From the NCBI GenBank assembly GCA_023436945.1, contig JAEZHG010000328.1:1-5681 (forward strand): a DNA stretch of 5,681 nt, written 5' to 3'. The stretch comes from Pseudomonadota bacterium. Its GTDB lineage: Bacteria > Pseudomonadota > Alphaproteobacteria > Caulobacterales > Caulobacteraceae. The position numbers and the translations under genes were made by a program. The notes below the pieces were generated by a model, which saw nothing but the letters and a program-made list of their open reading frames with translations, made no database searches and was not told the origin of the DNA. Shown here one piece after another: positions 5,681 through 5,681 of the stretch (position 1 is its first letter; the number at the start of each line of letters is the position of its first letter).

Positions 5681-5681
5681 G

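Overview
The window looks like chromosomal DNA from an alphaproteobacterium of the Caulobacterales (Caulobacter, Brevundimonas or Asticcacaulis type). It is GC-rich. It carries a small DUF1153/SciP-type protein directly downstream of the hook gene, and SciP is a cell-cycle regulator studied in Caulobacter crescentus. The genus cannot be fixed from the sequence alone. Nothing suggests a mobile element, phage, CRISPR array or RNA gene.

Layout from left to right. (1) Positions 3-683, plus strand: the C-terminal part of a GAF-GGDEF diguanylate cyclase, whose 5' end lies outside the window. (2) Positions 687-715: a perfect 13-bp hairpin between two convergent genes, probably terminating both. (3) Positions 722-1942, minus strand: mnmA, the tRNA 2-thiouridylase. 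(4) Positions 1943-2055: a short gap with a terminator-like hairpin for sciP. (5) Positions 2056-2340, minus strand: sciP. (6) Positions 2341-2526: the only sizeable non-coding stretch (186 bp). It holds a ribosome binding site, a near-consensus CtrA box (7 of 8 conserved bases), a weak -10 candidate and an unexplained dyad. (7) Positions 2527-5680, minus strand: a compact flagellar hook operon, transcribed fliK (5' end cut by the window edge), flgD, flgE, with gaps of 4 and 12 bp.

How the genes fit together. FliK measures hook length, FlgD caps and scaffolds hook assembly, and FlgE is the hook subunit. SciP, transcribed in the same direction just after flgE, is known in Caulobacter to restrain CtrA-dependent transcription, which includes early flagellar genes. 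A CtrA-like box upstream of sciP would close a feedback loop. The diguanylate cyclase makes c-di-GMP, the usual switch between motile and sessile states, but its link to this cluster is only positional. MnmA is a housekeeping tRNA modification enzyme and appears to be a bystander.

I found no previously undescribed system. The points most worth a second look are the sciP control region (CtrA box plus dyad), the short hook protein compared with the roughly 70 kDa Caulobacter hook protein, and the C-terminal tail on FlgD.
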